A stretch of DNA of 64,000 bases from Roseiarcus sp963776665. Lineage in GTDB: Bacteria > Pseudomonadota > Alphaproteobacteria > Rhizobiales > Beijerinckiaceae. Positions 8,653 through 17,555 of this stretch are shown piece by piece (within the stretch, counting starts at the first letter, position 1; every line of letters starts with the position of its first letter). The position numbers and the translations under genes were made by a program. The notes under the pieces are model-generated. The model was not told the origin of the DNA, made no database searches, and was given only the letters and a program-made list of their open reading frames with translations. Where the stretch lies: assembly GCA_963776665.1 (NCBI GenBank), contig CAVZNQ010000032.1, positions 58,989 to 122,988 on the forward strand. The letters run 5' to 3'.

Positions 8653-11600
8653 TTACCATCGCGTCGACGGAGCCCAGCCCGGCTGGCGCGCAAGAGGCGA
8701 GCGGGACGAATGTGAGGTAAGTTCTCGGTACGCCATTGAAAATAATGCAATTATTTTTTTGATTTCGTTGCGGCGGGCTTGGATTTCTGTTTCGGCCGCC
8801 TCAATGCGCGGCTTCCGTTTCCGCCTCCGCCAGATGCCCGAGCGCCCTCTCTCTCGCCATGAACGCCCGAGCGCCCTCTCTCTCGCCATGAATGCGGCGT
8901 GGTCGCGGGCGAGGAAGGTGTAGACCATCGGCGTGACGAACAGCGTGAACACCGTCCCGATCGACATGCCGGCGAAGATCGTGAGGCCAATATTGAATCG
9001 CGAGGCCGCGCCGGCGCCCGAGGCCAGAATCAGCGGAATCATGCCGACGACCATCGCCGCGGTCGTCATCAGAATGGGACGCAGGCGCACCGCCGCCGCC
9101 TCTTCGATCGCCGCCCGGCGCGAATAGCCGTCATGCTCCTGCAGCCGGTTGGCGAAATCGACCATCAGGATGCCGTGCTTGGAGATGAGGCCGATCAGGG
9201 TGACAAGACCGATCTGCGAATAGATGTTGATGCTGGCGAAGCCGAGAACGCCGCCGACATTGAGCGGCAACAGGGCGCCGAACAGCGCCGTCGGCAGCCC
9301 GATCAGGATGATCAGCGGATCGCGGAAGCTCTCATATTGCGCCGCGAGCACGAGATAGATGACGATCAGGGCGAAGACGAAGACATAGACGAGAGCATTG
9401 CCCTCCTGCTCGTACTGCCGCGAATCGCCCTGGAAGTCGTAGGTATAGCCCTCGGGGAAGATCTCTTTCGACTTCTCCTTGAGAAAATCGAGCGCTTCGC
9501 CGAGCGTACGCCCCGGGAACGGCACGCCCGACAGCGTCGCCGAATTGAGCTGCTGGAAGCTCGTCAGCCCATTCGGCTGCACCTGCTCGGACACCGAGGC
9601 GACGGCCGACAGCGGCGCGAGTTCGCCGTTGCTGGTGCGCAACTGGTAGCGGGTCAGCCAGTCGGGCGTCAGGCGGAATTCGCGCGGCGCCTGCGGAATC
9701 ACCTGGTAGCTCCGGCCATAGAGGCTGAACAGATTGACGTAGTTGCCGCCGAGCATCGTGGCGAGCGCCGTGCCGACGTCGGCCATGTTGATGCCGATGC
9801 GGTTCGCCTTGTCGGGGTCGATCTTGAACACGAATTGCGGGGTGTCGAACTTGAGGTCGACGTCGGTGAACAGGAAGAGGCCGCTCTCCCTCGCCGCCTG
9901 CTGTATCTTCAGCGCGACATCGGCGAGCGTCTCGTAGTCGCCGGTCGTGCGGATGACGAACTGCAACGGCGCGCCGCCGGTCGAGCCGGGCAGGGCGGGG
10001 GGCGAAAATGCCTGGACCTGCGCCTGCGGCACCTTGAGGAATTGCGGGCTCATTTCTGCGAGCACCTGCTTCTGGGTGCGCTTGCGCTCGTCCCAGGGCT
10101 TGAGCAGCAGGCCGGCGAAGGCCTGCCGGACGCCCGCCGATCCGTTGATGGTGAAATTATGCGCCATCTCCCCGACGTCCTTGATCTCCTCGAGCAGGCG
10201 CTTCGTCGCCTGCTCGGTATAGTCGAGGTTGCCGACCTGCGGGATCTTGACCAGGGTAAGGAGAATGCCCTGGTCCTCTTCCGGCGCGAGCTCGCGTGGC
10301 GTCGTGAGATACATGACCGCGGTCAGCGCCAGCACGCCGACCAGGATCAGCGCGGTCAGCGCCCGGAAGTTCAGCGTCGAATGCAGCCGCCGCTGATAGG
10401 CCCTGCGCAGGCGGTCGAAGCTGCCGTCGACGAAGCGGCCGAACCAGTGGTCGCCCTGATCGTGCCGCAGAAGCTTCGAGCACATCATGGGCGAGAGCGT
10501 CAGCGCGATAAAGCCCGAGACGATGACCGCGCCCGCGAGGGTGAAGGCGAATTCCCGGAACAGCGCGCCGGTGACGCCGGTGACGAAGCCGATCGGCGCG
10601 TAAACGGCGGCGAGCGTAATGGTCATCGCGACAACCGGCAGCGCGATCTCATGGGCGCCGCGGATCGAGGCGTCGAACGGCGTCATGCCGTCCTCGATGT
10701 GGCGATGGATGTTCTCGACCACCACGATCGCGTCGTCCACCACGAGGCCGATGCCGAGCACCAGCGCCAGCAGCGTCAGCAGGTTGATCGAATAGCCGAG
10801 CGCCAGGAGCGCGATCATCACCCCGATCAGCGACAGCGGAATGGTGACGATCGGGATGAAGGTCGAGCGCAGATTGCCGAGGAACAGGAAGATGACGACG
10901 ATGACGATCGCCGCCGCCTCAAGGAGGGTCTTGGCGACCTCGCGGATCGAAGCCCGGATGAACTGCGTCGAATCGTAGGCGACGGTCGCATTGAGCCCCG
11001 GCGGCAGCTGCGCCTCGATGCTCGGGATCAGCGCCCTGACGCCGTCGATGACCGTCAGCGGATTGGCTTCGGGCGTGCCGTAGATGCCGATGAACACGGC
11101 CTTCAGTCCGTCGAACACCGACGAAGTGTCCGAGGTCTGTGGCCCAAGCTCGATCTTCTGCGAGACGTCGGCGAGCCTGACCAGCGCGTCGCCGCGCGCG
11201 GCGATCACCAGCTGGCCGAAGGTCTTCGGACTGTCGAGCGAGGTCAGCGCATTGACGCTGATCTGGGTGAAATCGCTCTTCACCTCGCCCGCGGCGCTGG
11301 TGAAATTGTTGGCCGCGAGCCCGGCGCGCACGTCGTTCGGCGTCACGCCGAGCGCCGCCATGCGGACGGGATCGAGCCAGATGCGCATGGCGAACACCTG
11401 CCCGCCCAGGATCTGCGCGTTGGCGACCCCATCAACCGTCTGCAGGCGCGGCTGGACCACTCGAGTGAGATAGTCGGTGATCTGCGAAGCGGTCATCACC
11501 TTGGAGTTGAACGACATGTACATCAGGGCGAAGCCTTGCCCCGTCTGCTTGACGATCACGGGATCGTTGGCTTCGCGCGGCAGCAGGCCGCGCACCTGAT

Positions 11601-11940
11601 TGACCTTCGACAGCGTGTCGGCCATCGCCCGGTCGGGATTGGCGTCGAGCCTGAGATTGAGCGTGATGGTCGAGACGTTCTGCTGCGAGGTCGACACCAG
11701 CGTGTCGATGCCCTCCGCGCTCGCGACCGCCTGCTCGATCGGCGTCGTGATGAAACCCTTGATCACGTCGGCCGCCGCCCCGGGGTAGGTGGTGGTGATC
11801 GTGATGGTGGTGTTCGGGGTCTCGGGAAACTGACGGATCTGCAGCTTGAACCCGGCCATCAGCCCGACGAGCAGGATCAGGAGGCTGACGACGCTCGACA
11901 GCACCGGACGGCGGATGAAAAGATCGGTGAAAGCGTTCAT
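8653..11940 (-). CDS. RND multidrug efflux permease (HAE-1/AcrB type), C-terminus altered by a 29-bp duplication
   Basis: The inner-membrane, proton-driven permease of a tripartite efflux pump. The ATG at 11940 begins MNAFTDLFIRRPVLSSVVSL, the usual HAE-1 start. The proton-relay motif LVVDDAIVVVENIHRHI in TM4 carries the two essential Asp residues. GFIALTLSPMMCSKLL and the C-terminal TM block FASINIYSQIGLVTLIGL are also present. As written the protein has 1095 residues. A 29-bp tandem duplication at 8835-8891 shifts the last part. With one copy removed the gene would end ALGHLAEAETEAAH at a TGA at 8801-8803, giving 1036 residues, a normal size. The adaptor gene lies just upstream on the same strand. 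No outer-membrane TolC-type gene is adjacent. Confidence 0.93.
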   Translation of the reverse strand: MNAFTDLFIRRPVLSSVVSLLILLVGLMAGFKLQIRQFPETPNTTITITTTYPGAAADVIKGFITTPIEQAVASAEGIDTLVSTSQQNVSTITLNLRLDANPDRAMADTLSKVNQVRGLLPREANDPVIVKQTGQGFALMYMSFNSKVMTASQITDYLTRVVQPRLQTVDGVANAQILGGQVFAMRIWLDPVRMAALGVTPNDVRAGLAANNFTSAAGEVKSDFTQISVNALTSLDSPKTFGQLVIAARGDALVRLADVSQKIELGPQTSDTSSVFDGLKAVFIGIYGTPEANPLTVIDGVRALIPSIEAQLPPGLNATVAYDSTQFIRASIREVAKTLLEAAAIVIVVIFLFLGNLRSTFIPIVTIPLSLIGVMIALLALGYSINLLTLLALVLGIGLVVDDAIVVVENIHRHIEDGMTPFDASIRGAHEIALPVVAMTITLAAVYAPIGFVTGVTGALFREFAFTLAGAVIVSGFIALTLSPMMCSKLLRHDQGDHWFGRFVDGSFDRLRRAYQRRLHSTLNFRALTALILVGVLALTAVMYLTTPRELAPEEDQGILLTLVKIPQVGNLDYTEQATKRLLEEIKDVGEMAHNFTINGSAGVRQAFAGLLLKPWDERKRTQKQVLAEMSPQFLKVPQAQVQAFSPPALPGSTGGAPLQFVIRTTGDYETLADVALKIQQAARESGLFLFTDVDLKFDTPQFVFKIDPDKANRIGINMADVGTALATMLGGNYVNLFSLYGRSYQVIPQAPREFRLTPDWLTRYQLRTSNGELAPLSAVASVSEQVQPNGLTSFQQLNSATLSGVPFPGRTLGEALDFLKEKSKEIFPEGYTYDFQGDSRQYEQEGNALVYVFVFALIVIYLVLAAQYESFRDPLIILIGLPTALFGALLPLNVGGVLGFASINIYSQIGLVTLIGLISKHGILMVDFANRLQEHDGYSRRAAIEEAAAVRLRPILMTTAAMVVGMIPLILASGAGAASRFNIGLTIFAGMSIGTVFTLFVTPMVYTFLARDHAAFMARERALGRSWRERGRSGIWRRRKRKPRIEAAETEIQARRNEIKKIIALFSMAYRELTSHSSRSPLARQPGWAPSTRW
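8835..8891. repeat. 29-bp tandem duplication inside the end of the RND permease gene
   Basis: Two copies of a 28-bp unit (8835-8862 and 8864-8891) are identical, with a period of 29 bp. The unit begins GCCCGAGCGCCC and ends CTCGCCATGAA. The single linking base differs from its counterpart (T at 8834, C at 8863). Because 29 is not a multiple of three, the duplication changes the reading frame of the overlapping permease gene. Confidence 0.95.
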
Positions 11941-11950
11941 CGGATGTCGG

Positions 11951-13284
11951 TCACGGCCTTGACGTCTCGGCGGGGGGCGGAAGGGCCGGACGGTCGTCGA
12001 CGGTGACCGGCGAATTCGCCTGCAATTTGATCTGTCCGGCGGTGACGACCCGGTCGCCCGCCTTGAGGCCGTCCACGACCGCGATCCGTTCTCCTCGCGT
12101 CGGACCGATCCGCACGAATCGCCGCTCGACGACCAGGCCGCCGCCGGCTGGAGGCGCCGCCGCGGCCGCCTTGCCCGGCTCCGGACTTGGCGCGGGCACG
12201 ACGACGAAGACATTGTCGCCGTACAGGCTGTAGACGATCGCCGTACGCGGCACGGTCAGCACATCGGCGGGGACGCCGGTGGTCACAGTGATATTGGCGA
12301 ACATGCCAGGCAAAAGGTTGCGCTGCGGATTATCGAATTGCGCGCGGATGGTCACGTTGCGCGAATTCGGCGCTGACCCGGGCGTCGATCGCCTTCACCT
12401 TGCCGTTGAAGGTGCGGCCGGGGATGGCGGCGACGGTCATCGTGACGTCCTGGCCGGCCGCGATCGTCGCCAGCGCCTCTTCCGCCACCGGGAAATCGGC
12501 ATAGATCGGATCGAGCTTCTGCAACGTGGCGAGCGTCGTGCCGACCGCGGCGAACTGTCCGAGGTCGGCGTTGCGCAGCCCGATGCGGCCGTCGAACGGC
12601 GCCCGCAGCGCCTTTTGCGCGATGATGGCGCGCGTGCGCTCGACCGTCGCTGCGGCCGAGTCGCGGGTCGCGAGCGCCGTGTCCACGGTCGATTGCGGGG
12701 TATTGCCCTGGGCGACGAGCGTCTTTTGCCGCGCCAGCGTCGCGTCGGCGTTCTTCAGCTGCGCAAGGCCGTTGGCGAGGTCGTCCTGCTCGACCGAATC
12801 GTCGAGATTGATGAGAAGGTCGCCGGCCTTGACGTCGCCGCCCGGAATCGAAATGGATCGCCGACACGATGCCAGCGACCTGGGGTGCGACGAGAATGCC
12901 CTGATAGGCCCGCAGCGTGCCGATCGCGGTCAGTTCGGGGCGCCATTGTTCGATCTTCGCCGCCTCGGCGGTCACAGTCGTCGGCTTCGGCGCGAACGCG
13001 GCGGTGATGAAGCCCTTGACCATCACCGGCTTGATGACGAACTGGAAATAGGCGAGCCCGGCCGTCAACGCGGCCAGGAAAGCCAGCGCCACGACAAATA
13101 CGACCGGCCGGCGAATCTTGAGCGGGAGCGAGCGAATGACGAGCAGCCCCGCGAAAACGGCTGCGGCCACGCCGAAAGCGAGCGGGGGTACGGGAGCGTG
13201 GAAGAGTCCGAACTGCTCCGCCACGCCGAGCGCAACCAGCGCCACGGCAAGCAGAAACAACAGCCAGTTGGTTAACCGCCTCAT
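11951..13284 (-). CDS. RND efflux periplasmic adaptor (HlyD/AcrA-type), two frameshifts
   Basis: The membrane-fusion subunit that links the RND permease to an outer-membrane channel. The ATG at 13284 begins MRRLTNWLLFLLAVALVAL. Unusually, residues 1-82 contain three hydrophobic stretches (about 6-24, 33-50 and 61-80) before the adaptor part starts at AKIEQWRPELTAIGTLRAYQ. The lipoyl/hairpin part follows in another frame (AIIAQKALRAPFDGRIGLRN, FPVAEEALATIAAGQDVTM). The beta-barrel and C-terminal part lie in a third frame (MTIRAQFDNPQRNLLPGMFA, VVDGLKAGDRVVTAGQIKL). Frames change near 12855 and 12360. At the first, one extra G in the GGG run restores SGGGDVKAGDLLINLDDS. It stops 10 bp before the permease start, so the two are co-transcribed. 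Confidence 0.85.
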
Positions 13285-13461
13285 CGGTCGCCTTCGGTTT
13301 GGGGCAGGGGTCTATAGGGCCTTTTGCAACATTTCGCCCAGGATTGAAACGAGCGGCGGCGCACGGTTCGGAGCTCTCGCCCCTCTCGCCAGCGCGAACC
13401 CGCGCCTTTATGGTTGGAAAGCGGCCGCAAAGGGGCGGCCTGATTCGGGAGAAAAATCGCC

Positions 13462-13707
13462 ATGATCAAGAGTTTCGCACTGGTCGCGCTTGCGCTGGGC
13501 ATCGCCGGGGCGCCCACGCTCGCTTACGCTGACGACGCCTGCATGACCCAGTCGATGGACAAGAAGCTGGCCGGCGCCGCCAAGACCAGCTTCATGACGA
13601 AATGCGAACGGACGGCCTGCGAAGGGCAGGCCAAGGACAAGAACCTGCACGGCGCGGCGATGACCTCGTTCGTCAAAAAGTGCACGAAGGACGCCATGAC
13701 CATGTGA
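13462..13707 (+). CDS. PsiF repeat protein
   Basis: An 81-residue secreted protein with a clear signal peptide (MIKSFALVALALGIAGAPTLAYA). Two PsiF repeats follow, each with the pattern C...DKxLxGAAxTSFxxKC: residues 35-48 (KKLAGAAKTSFMTK) and 61-74 (KNLHGAAMTSFVKK). PsiF is known in enteric bacteria as a phosphate-starvation-inducible small periplasmic protein of unknown biochemical role. No pho box was identified upstream. The ATG is preceded by GGGAGAAAAA, and the gene diverges from the efflux adaptor. Confidence 0.85.
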   Translation: MIKSFALVALALGIAGAPTLAYADDACMTQSMDKKLAGAAKTSFMTKCERTACEGQAKDKNLHGAAMTSFVKKCTKDAMTM

Positions 13708-13926
13708 GTCGAAGGACTCCCGCGGAAGGCCTCGTCGGACGCCCGTCTCGACCAGCTACGGCGCGGAGGCGATCTCTGCTTTCCTTCGCTGGCGATAACC
13801 CGTCCGGCCTGACCAGATTGAAGCCCACGCTTGCGCTCGGTGCTCTCACCCGCACCTAGCGAAGCTATTGCCTTTGCCTGGGAGTTCGGCGAGGCTCCAG
13901 AAGCGCCCGCGACCTGGAGCCGCGCG

Positions 13927-15132
13927 ATGATCCGGCAAGCATTCGCCGTCTGCCTTCTGGTGACCTTCGACTTGGCGGCAGCGGCGCCGGCGGCGCGCGC
14001 GGCCGAGAGCTTCACCATCGGGGTGATGAACGACGAGTCCGGTCCCTATGCCGACCTCTCGGGGCCTGGCGGCGTCGAAATGGCGCGAATGGCGATCGAG
14101 GATTTCGGCGGCTCGGTGCTCGGCAAGCCGATCGAACTCCTCGTCGCCGACCATCAGAACAAGGTCGACGTCGGCCTCGCCATCGCCCGGCAATGGTATG
14201 ACGAGCGCGGCGTGAGGGCGATCTTCGATATAACCAATTCGGGCGTGGCGCTCGCTATCCAGGACCTGGCCAAGGCTCGCGACCGGATCGTGATCTTCAA
14301 CTCAGGCTCATCTTCGGATCTCACAGGCAAAGCCTGCTCGCCGCGCGGCATCCAGTGGAACGCCGACAACTGGTCGAACACGGTCGCCTTGATACGACCC
14401 CTCATCCGCCAGGGGCTCAACAGCTTCTTCTTCATCACCGCCGACTACGCTTTTGGCGCTTCGCTCGAAACCAATGCGCGGGAAGCAATCGCGGCAGGAG
14501 GCGGAACAGTCGTGGGCGGCGTGCGCTCGCCCCTCAACACCGCCGATTTCAGCTCCTATCTGATCGCCGCGCAGGGCTCCGGGGCCAAGGTCGTGGTGTT
14601 CGCGCTGGCCGGCGCAGACGTTTCCAACGCCGTCAAGCAGGCGAATGAATACAAGCTGTCGCCGGCGCAATATCTGGCGACGCCGATCACCTATTTAAGC
14701 GACGTTCACGCGCTGGGCCTCGACGTCGCCCACGGCCTCACCTTCATGCAGTCCTGGTACTGGGACCTGAACGACGACACGCGTGCGTTCGCCAAGCGCT
14801 TCTACGCCAAGCGCGGGCGGATGCCGAACGACAACCAGGTCGCGCTCTATTCCTCGATGCGCCACTATCTCGAGGCGGTCGCCAAGGCCGGAACCGACGA
14901 CTCGGGGGCGGTGATGAAGGCAATTCAAGAGGCGCCGATCCACGACATCTTCACCGCCGACGGCTCGGTTCGCGCCGACGGGCGGGTGCTCTACGACCGA
15001 TACCTCACGCAGGTGAAGACGCCGGAGGAATCGAAATATCCGTGGGACTACCTGACCGTCCTCGCAAAGATTCCGGCCGCCGAAGCGTTCCGGCCGCCGG
15101 GCGCCGGAGGTTGCACGCTGACGGGGCCCTGA
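13927..15132 (+). CDS. ABC transporter substrate-binding protein, branched-chain amino acid type
   Basis: A periplasmic binding protein of the LivJ/Peripla_BP_6 class, 401 residues from the ATG at 13927. That start gives a good signal peptide (MIRQAFAVCLLVTFDLAAAA ending ARA-AE), whereas the open frame from 13831 would bury it. The mature part begins FTIGVMNDESGPYADLSGPG and contains the usual LGKPIELLVADHQNK and a ligand-pocket segment NSGSSSDLTGKAC. Members bind amino acids, amides or aromatic acids. The substrate here is not predictable. No permease or ATPase genes are adjacent, so it works with components encoded elsewhere or is an orphan. Confidence 0.85.
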   Translation: MIRQAFAVCLLVTFDLAAAAPAARAAESFTIGVMNDESGPYADLSGPGGVEMARMAIEDFGGSVLGKPIELLVADHQNKVDVGLAIARQWYDERGVRAIFDITNSGVALAIQDLAKARDRIVIFNSGSSSDLTGKACSPRGIQWNADNWSNTVALIRPLIRQGLNSFFFITADYAFGASLETNAREAIAAGGGTVVGGVRSPLNTADFSSYLIAAQGSGAKVVVFALAGADVSNAVKQANEYKLSPAQYLATPITYLSDVHALGLDVAHGLTFMQSWYWDLNDDTRAFAKRFYAKRGRMPNDNQVALYSSMRHYLEAVAKAGTDDSGAVMKAIQEAPIHDIFTADGSVRADGRVLYDRYLTQVKTPEESKYPWDYLTVLAKIPAAEAFRPPGAGGCTLTGP

Positions 15133-15256
15133 AACGCGGTCAGAAGGAGACACGCGCCGTCGAGGCTCGATCGGGGGCGCTCACGCTTGTCTTCGCGGAA
15201 GCGATTTGTTAGACGACCGCCTTCGCGTCGCGCCCCAGGGCGTTGACGCGGAAAGT

Positions 15257-15343
15257 GCGGTCATGGCGGAACTGGTAGACGCGCTAGCTTGAGGTGCTAG
15301 TTCTTTAACCGGAGTGGAGGTTCGAGTCCTCTTGACCGCACCA
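15257..15343 (+). tRNA. tRNA-Leu (anticodon GAG)
   Basis: The acceptor stem GCGGTCA (15257-15263) pairs with TGACCGC (15333-15339), followed by discriminator A and an encoded CCA. The anticodon arm is CTAGC-TTGAGGT-GCTAG, giving anticodon GAG. The T arm contains GGTTCGAGTCC. The long variable arm (about TTCTTTAACCGGAGT) is as expected for a class II leucine tRNA. Length is 87 nt including CCA. Confidence 0.95.
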
Positions 15344-15403
15344 ACTTCATTGAGCGCGGCGGGTCGAAACGGCATTCGCGGCTGAGCCGCCGGCCGGCGA
15401 TGC

Positions 15404-15808
15404 TCAGTGCCGCAGGGGTCGCGGGCCAGATGAGTGCGGGGCGGCTCCCCGCAGGGGCCACGCCACCGTCTGCATTTCCTCCGCGCCGAGCGTGGTCAGG
15501 CGGATCCTGTCGAGCGAGCGCATGAGCCAGCCCTCGGCTGCTGCGTGCTGCAGGGCAGCCTCGAAGTCGGCGGGCCTGCCCATGTTCTGAACCAGGAACG
15601 CCGCGCTCACGTCGCTTAGGGCCAAGCTCTCTCGCCGCCTGACGTTCCTCGCGCAGAAAATCGCCAGTACGCTGCGTGCATAGTCCTCGTCGGCGGGCAG
15701 AGACGCCACGTTGGATAGCCCCGAGTTCGCAGCGTCAAAACGAAGAGCCATGAGCGTGGACGCATGTTCAGGCGTCACACGCTCAGCGCAGGCCTGATTC
15801 CGGAACAT
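15404..15808 (-). CDS. Hypothetical protein
   Basis: An open frame of 134 residues with balanced composition and plausible helices (ADEDYARSVLAIFCARN, ADFEAALQHAAAEGWLMRSL, RIRLTTLGAEEMQTVAW). The last part resembles a small winged-helix-like end, which is only an impression. No family is recognised, and there is no signal peptide or membrane segment. The start is uncertain: the ATG at 15751 (MALRFDAANSGLSN) is an alternative, and neither has a clear ribosome binding site. It lies convergent to the tRNA gene. Confidence 0.5.
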   Translation of the reverse strand: MFRNQACAERVTPEHASTLMALRFDAANSGLSNVASLPADEDYARSVLAIFCARNVRRRESLALSDVSAAFLVQNMGRPADFEAALQHAAAEGWLMRSLDRIRLTTLGAEEMQTVAWPLRGAAPHSSGPRPLRH

Positions 15809-15926
15809 CGTCGCCGGGCGCGAATCCCAAGCCGGTCGAAAACCTTCCGCAGACCTGCGCTGCGCCCGTAGCCAAGGACGCGCGCAAGACTGCGGTCGGC
15901 AACCGGCGGGATCGAGCCGTCGGTTA

Positions 15927-16307
15927 TTAGTCCACGGCCTCTGGCGTCTTCGCCAGGTCCTTCAGCGCATGACGCTCGAGCAGCGCGGGCACATAGGCGT
16001 GAATGCCAGGCTGCAGATCCTGCAACGAGACAAAACGCCCATCGGCCAACCTGAGACCGTCGCGATACAGGCCTGCTTCGCGCTGAGCGAAGGTCGTTTC
16101 CGCCTCCGCCCCGACGCGTAGCGCTGTCTGCAACGCGGCCGGAATATCGGTCAGCATCACCGTGGTGTCGCACTGCATGCAAACTGCGGTGCGTGGATCG
16201 CCCGCAGAGGCGAAACCGATCGAACCGCTCGGAAAACGCGTCGTCGTGTACAACTCACCCTCACGGGCGGGACGCGATCCATACATCTCCAACGAGTAAT
16301 CGCACAT
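15927..16307 (-). CDS. Conserved alphaproteobacterial protein of unknown function (MCDYS family)
   Basis: A 126-residue protein beginning MCDYSLEMYGSRPAREGELY. This opening is shared by a family I recall from many alphaproteobacteria, with no assigned function. It has no signal peptide or membrane segment. Cysteines at residue 2 and in AVCMQCDT (a CxxC) might bind a metal, which is inference. A purine-rich AGGAGCC stands directly before the ATG (TGTCAT at 16302-16307 on the plus strand). Confidence 0.7.
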   Translation of the reverse strand: MCDYSLEMYGSRPAREGELYTTTRFPSGSIGFASAGDPRTAVCMQCDTTVMLTDIPAALQTALRVGAEAETTFAQREAGLYRDGLRLADGRFVSLQDLQPGIHAYVPALLERHALKDLAKTPEAVD

Positions 16308-16660
16308 GACAGGCTCCTGCGTTTTTTGAGCCCCCCAGTTCCGTTCGCGGAATCAACGTTGCGATCGTTGTTTCGTTCTAAACGCTAGTCTGGCATTAGG
16401 GCATTAATGAGGGCAAGGGCGTTTTGCGCGTGGTGCGGTTGCAGCGCACACTTTTTTTGCGCTAGCTTGCGTTGAGTCGGGCTCGAGCGACACACGCTCT
16501 GAGAGCGTTGTCTTGTTCCCTCATTGCAGAGCTGGCTCGCCTCGTCGATCGCGGCCGCAGTCTCTTCCGCATCGGCAGTGAGCGACGAGCAAGCGGCCCG
16601 CGTGCTCCGGGCCAACGCGCCGGCCGACATCGAGCGCTACGCGCCCTGAGGGCTCTGGCG
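16308..16660. other. Intergenic, 353 bp
   Basis: No gene is supported. The minus-strand frame at 16385-16630 has no good start context, and its sequence is not family-like. The part at 16380-16470 is less GC-rich, with GGCATTAGGGCATTAATGAGGGC at its core, and may contain the promoter for the MCDYS gene. Confidence 0.35.
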
Positions 16661-17422
16661 CTATCCGAGCGAATCCAGCATCTGGTCGTAGGCGGCGGAC
16701 GGGATGCGGAACACGCCGCTGAACGGCCGGCTGAGCTCGAGAATCAGGAACAGCGCGCTGCCGACGGCGAAGGCGCCGAAGGCGAGCGCAGTCAGCGTGG
16801 TGGCGTTGAGGCGGGACAAGATGCCAAATCCGCAAAACAGGATGAGCGCCCACGACACCACAATCACCACGAGCGGCCAGGATACGGAACTCGCCAGTTG
16901 CAACGGGATCAGCACTCGCGTCTGCTCGATCGCGGTCGCGGCTGCGGCCGCAGCGGAAGCAAATTGCCGTTGAGGCGGCGTCTTCGGATCGAGCGAGGCG
17001 ACATATTCATCCATTTGCCGCAAGCGCGCCAGCGGGGCTTTGACCAGGAGGTCGGCAGGCGTAAGCTTGGCGTGATCGCCCCACACCATGTCGTGGACCG
17101 TCTGCAAGGTCTCCTTCATCTTCGCGCGTGCGATCGCCGTCTCAGGCCCGAACTCGGCGAGCGCCAGATCGAGCTGAATCGCCTTCGCGGCGTAGGACTC
17201 CAGTTCCGATTTCTGGGTCGAATAGAAGCTGTAAGCCGAGCCGATCAGGGTTCCGAGCACCAACGCGAGCAGAAGCGAAATGAGGCCGACGACCGCCCCG
17301 ATCATGTCGCGCGAGCGATCGGAGGTATGCGGCTCGGGCAAAAGCTTCTGCAGATAAAGTCCGGCTACGCCGGAGACGAAAGCCGCTGCTGCGACGCCGA
17401 TACAGAGCCAAACCGTCCACAT
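16661..17422 (-). CDS. DUF4239 (bestrophin-like) membrane protein
   Basis: A 253-residue inner-membrane protein of the DUF4239 type. It has a first helix at about residues 2-24 (TVWLCIGVAAAAFVSGVAG), a second at 41-65 (IGAVVGLISLLLALVLGTLI), a long helical periplasmic or cytoplasmic region with the conserved TQKSELESYAAKAIQLDLAL, and two C-terminal helices (SSVSWPLVVIVVSWALILFC and TLTALAFGAFAVGSALFLIL) before SRPFSGVFRIPS. The family is distantly likened to bestrophin channels, and its role is unknown. It is the only gene on its transcript as far as can be seen. Confidence 0.75.
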   Translation of the reverse strand: MWTVWLCIGVAAAAFVSGVAGLYLQKLLPEPHTSDRSRDMIGAVVGLISLLLALVLGTLIGSAYSFYSTQKSELESYAAKAIQLDLALAEFGPETAIARAKMKETLQTVHDMVWGDHAKLTPADLLVKAPLARLRQMDEYVASLDPKTPPQRQFASAAAAAATAIEQTRVLIPLQLASSVSWPLVVIVVSWALILFCGFGILSRLNATTLTALAFGAFAVGSALFLILELSRPFSGVFRIPSAAYDQMLDSLG

Positions 17423-17555
17423 CGATTTTCCCTCGCCGAAGCGACTAAATCAAAACGCCGCCCGGGGTGAGGCGGCGGAATCGCGTTGCGGCCTACAACG
17501 GGAGACCGCAACGTGCAATCCAAGTTTGCGGCCGCCCGCAAACCCATGCGCTCGG

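Noticed and set aside
8899..12006. A 1035-codon open frame on the plus strand
   Set aside because: It is exactly antisense to the RND permease. Its composition (Arg/Asp/Glu/His-rich, no domains) is what the reverse strand of a GC-rich gene gives.
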